A DNA stretch of 40,393 bases, taken from positions 1-40,393 of the forward strand of contig SVFS01000016.1 of NCBI GenBank assembly GCA_015056725.1, read 5' to 3'. Made by a program: the position numbers and the translations under genes. Under the pieces are notes generated by a model. It ran no database searches. It was not told the origin of the DNA and saw only the letters and a list, made by a program, of their open reading frames with translations. The first letter of the stretch is position 1. Each line of letters opens with the position of its first letter. Shown one piece after another: positions 39,017-40,393 of this stretch. Source of the stretch: Lachnospiraceae bacterium (GTDB taxonomy: Bacteria > Bacillota > Clostridia > Lachnospirales > Lachnospiraceae).

Positions 39017-40234
39017 ATGGCAAAAAGAAAGCAAAAGAACACTCTTCCAAGTGGTTCTAAAAGATTGCAAGTATATGTCGGTATGGTTGATGTACTGGAT
39101 GAAAATGGAAAGCCGGTTCTGGATGAAAATGGAAAAGTGAAAAAGAAAAGAAAATATGAATCTGTAACTGCTCCTACTATGGAAGAAGCCAAAGCATTAA
39201 AAATGCAGGTACAGGAAGCCTATAAAGTAAATCCTAATGAAATGACTATCATGGATGGTATTAATACTTATATAGCTTCTATCAGAGCCGTAGAGTCCCC
39301 TAAAACTATTGAAGGGTATGAAACTATAAGGGACAATGGTTTTCAGTCTATTATGGGCTTAAATATAAAAAGACTAGACAATACAATATTACAGAAAGCC
39401 ATTAACGAAGAGTGCGGCCGAATATCAAAATCAAAGCGAAGTAAAGGTAAGCCTATATCTGCCAAGACTGTCCGTAATGAATGGGGACTGATTTCTACCG
39501 TAATAAAAAAATATAACCCTCAGTTCCTGATAAATGTTACTCTTCCATCACACGTTGCTCCGGTACATGAATTATCTTCTCCTAAAGTGATTTTTGATAT
39601 GGTAAAAGGAACTGAAATAGAGTTACCGGTTCTTCTGGCTATGTGGCTTTCATTTACTATGTCTGAAATAAAAGGACTTACAAAATCTTCTTCTATCAAA
39701 GGTGATTACATTTACATTGATAAAGTTGTAGTACACACGAAAGATGGAGAAATTGAAAAGAATATAGCAAAGAATAAAAAAAGAAACCGAATGCATCGCA
39801 TTCCACCATACATAAGGGAATTAATTGACAAAGTAGAAGGGGACAGACTTGTAGAATTAAGTGGTAAGGCAGTAGCAAATCGTTTTGTTTATCTGTTAGA
39901 AAAAAATAATTTACCACATATGTCCTTTCATGATCTGAGGCATGTCAATGCTTCTGTCATGTCCTTTTTATCCATTCCTACGGAATACGCTATGGATCGT
40001 GGTGGTTGGAGTTCTCCAAAAGTAATGCAGGGAACCTATATGCAGGTATATGATTCTGAAAGGATAAAGGTAGACAATACAATAGATAATTATTTTGAAA
40101 ACGAATTTTTCACCCCCAAAGTCACAGATGAAAAATATAATGCATGGCTCACTTTATTTGATAAAACTGACTGTGAAGAGAGCAGGAAAGAGTACGAAAA
40201 TTTTACCAATGCAACACGAAATGCAACACGATAA
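39017..40234 (+). CDS. int: Tyrosine-family phage integrase
   Basis: 405 residues from ATG 39017-39019 (AGAGG nine bases upstream). The N-terminal arm-binding part (1-70) includes a tandem repeat of VLDENGK (26-32 and 34-40). The core-binding helices follow (about 75-175). The catalytic domain has the hairpin Lys region (AKNKKRNRMHRIP), HDLRH (H305, R308), GGW (W331) and the nucleophile Y341. The first catalytic Arg expected before SE in FTMSE (213-217) appears as Thr. The last residues (NATRNATR) are coded by the CAACACGA arm repeats. It should catalyse integration and excision at the 127-bp repeats. Confidence 0.95.
   Translation: MAKRKQKNTLPSGSKRLQVYVGMVDVLDENGKPVLDENGKVKKKRKYESVTAPTMEEAKALKMQVQEAYKVNPNEMTIMDGINTYIASIRAVESPKTIEGYETIRDNGFQSIMGLNIKRLDNTILQKAINEECGRISKSKRSKGKPISAKTVRNEWGLISTVIKKYNPQFLINVTLPSHVAPVHELSSPKVIFDMVKGTEIELPVLLAMWLSFTMSEIKGLTKSSSIKGDYIYIDKVVVHTKDGEIEKNIAKNKKRNRMHRIPPYIRELIDKVEGDRLVELSGKAVANRFVYLLEKNNLPHMSFHDLRHVNASVMSFLSIPTEYAMDRGGWSSPKVMQGTYMQVYDSERIKVDNTIDNYFENEFFTPKVTDEKYNAWLTLFDKTDCEESRKEYENFTNATRNATR
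40211..40231. promoter_or_regulatory. Candidate integrase arm-binding repeats (right)
   Basis: Two copies of CAACACGA, 12 bases apart, within the last codons of int; 40212-40231 is identical to 5050-5069. Confidence 0.55.
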
Positions 40235-40238
40235 AAGA

Positions 40239-40264
40239 AAAAAGCCCTAAAACTAGGGCTTTTT
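40239..40264 (+). terminator. Terminator of int
   Basis: AAAAAGCCCTA (40239-40249) pairs with TAGGGCTTTT (40254-40264 region), an 11-bp stem with a 4-base loop and a T run. It ends just before attR. Confidence 0.9.
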
Positions 40265-40266
40265 AG

Positions 40267-40393
40267 AATGGACCAGACGGGAATTGAACCGGTCAAAATG
40301 TATTTTTAGTAAATGTTGATTTTAAGCCATTTCTTGTCAATCCCTTGTAAATACTGCATTCTTGATTATCAATATGAATAATATTTTTTTGAT
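40267..40393. repeat. attR: right copy of the direct repeat (window edge)
   Basis: Identical to 4888-5014 up to the last base of the window. It contains the same tRNA T-arm-like fragment. The host gene next to it is outside the window. Confidence 0.9.

Larger units (their letters stand above)
4888..40393. mobile_element. Complete siphophage prophage of about 35.4 kb
   Basis: Direct repeats of at least 127 bp bound a continuous set of phage modules: integrase, lysogeny control, replication, DGR, late activator, packaging, head, tail and lysis. The tyrosine integrase lies beside the right repeat and the lysozyme beside the left one, the usual circularly permuted prophage arrangement. A long tape-measure gene with no sheath gene indicates a long, non-contractile tail. 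Essential modules look intact. I see no clear small terminase and one frame-disrupted early gene. Confidence 0.93.

Overview
The window holds an almost complete temperate siphophage genome, integrated as a prophage, with about 4.9 kb of bacterial chromosome on its left. Base composition is AT-rich, ribosome binding sites are strong AGGAGG types, and the gene families (r1t-type holin, CD1375-type peptide, YjcQ, RinA/ArpU-like regulator, XRE repressor with a small ImmA-like partner, AbiF) point to a Clostridia host, most likely a Lachnospiraceae-type gut bacterium. The species cannot be read from the sequence.

Host flank (1-4887), all on the minus strand: the start of a secreted carbohydrate-binding protein (truncated by the window), a lipoprotein, an OmpR-type response regulator with no kinase in view, a one-pass membrane protein and a methyl-accepting chemotaxis protein. 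The prophage lies between two identical direct repeats of at least 127 bp (4888-5014 and 40267-40393). Repeated CAACACGA motifs sit just inside both ends and look like integrase arm sites.

Prophage layout, read in the direction of most genes (right to left). The integrase (39017-40234) and the lysogeny/defence genes (XRE repressor, ImmA-like protein, an unknown protein, AbiF with its upstream structured RNA) are on the plus strand. A leftward early promoter with operators (36576-36604) faces a Cro-like gene and a long early operon: small accessory genes, a degenerate RNase H-like protein, an HNH protein, a replication-terminator-like protein, a frame-disrupted gene with a pentanucleotide repeat, a replisome organiser, a ParB-HTH-like zinc protein, an HD protein, and then a complete diversity-generating retroelement (DGR). 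The DGR has two target genes with variable repeats, an avd gene, a template repeat and a reverse transcriptase. The early block ends with HTH genes, a RinA-like late activator and a terminator. A promoter with a palindrome in its spacer (23889-23917) follows and appears to open the late region. That region holds small membrane and DNA-binding proteins, HNH, portal, a MuF protein fused to a possible metallopeptidase domain, YjcQ, the large terminase, scaffold, capsid, connectors, tail tube, tail-assembly chaperones with a classic -1 slippery site, tape measure, baseplate, receptor-binding protein, a glycosyltransferase fused to a phage N-terminus, and finally holin and lysozyme.

The most exciting elements are: (1) the two-target DGR inside the early operon rather than the tail module, with adenine-specific differences between template and variable repeats visible by eye; (2) the AbiF HEPN protein with a promoter-driven structured RNA whose terminator stem also holds the toxin's ribosome binding site; (3) the MuF-HExxH fusion; (4) the GT92-like glycosyltransferase in the tail cassette; (5) the (ATTGG)n repeat that shifts a gene out of frame.
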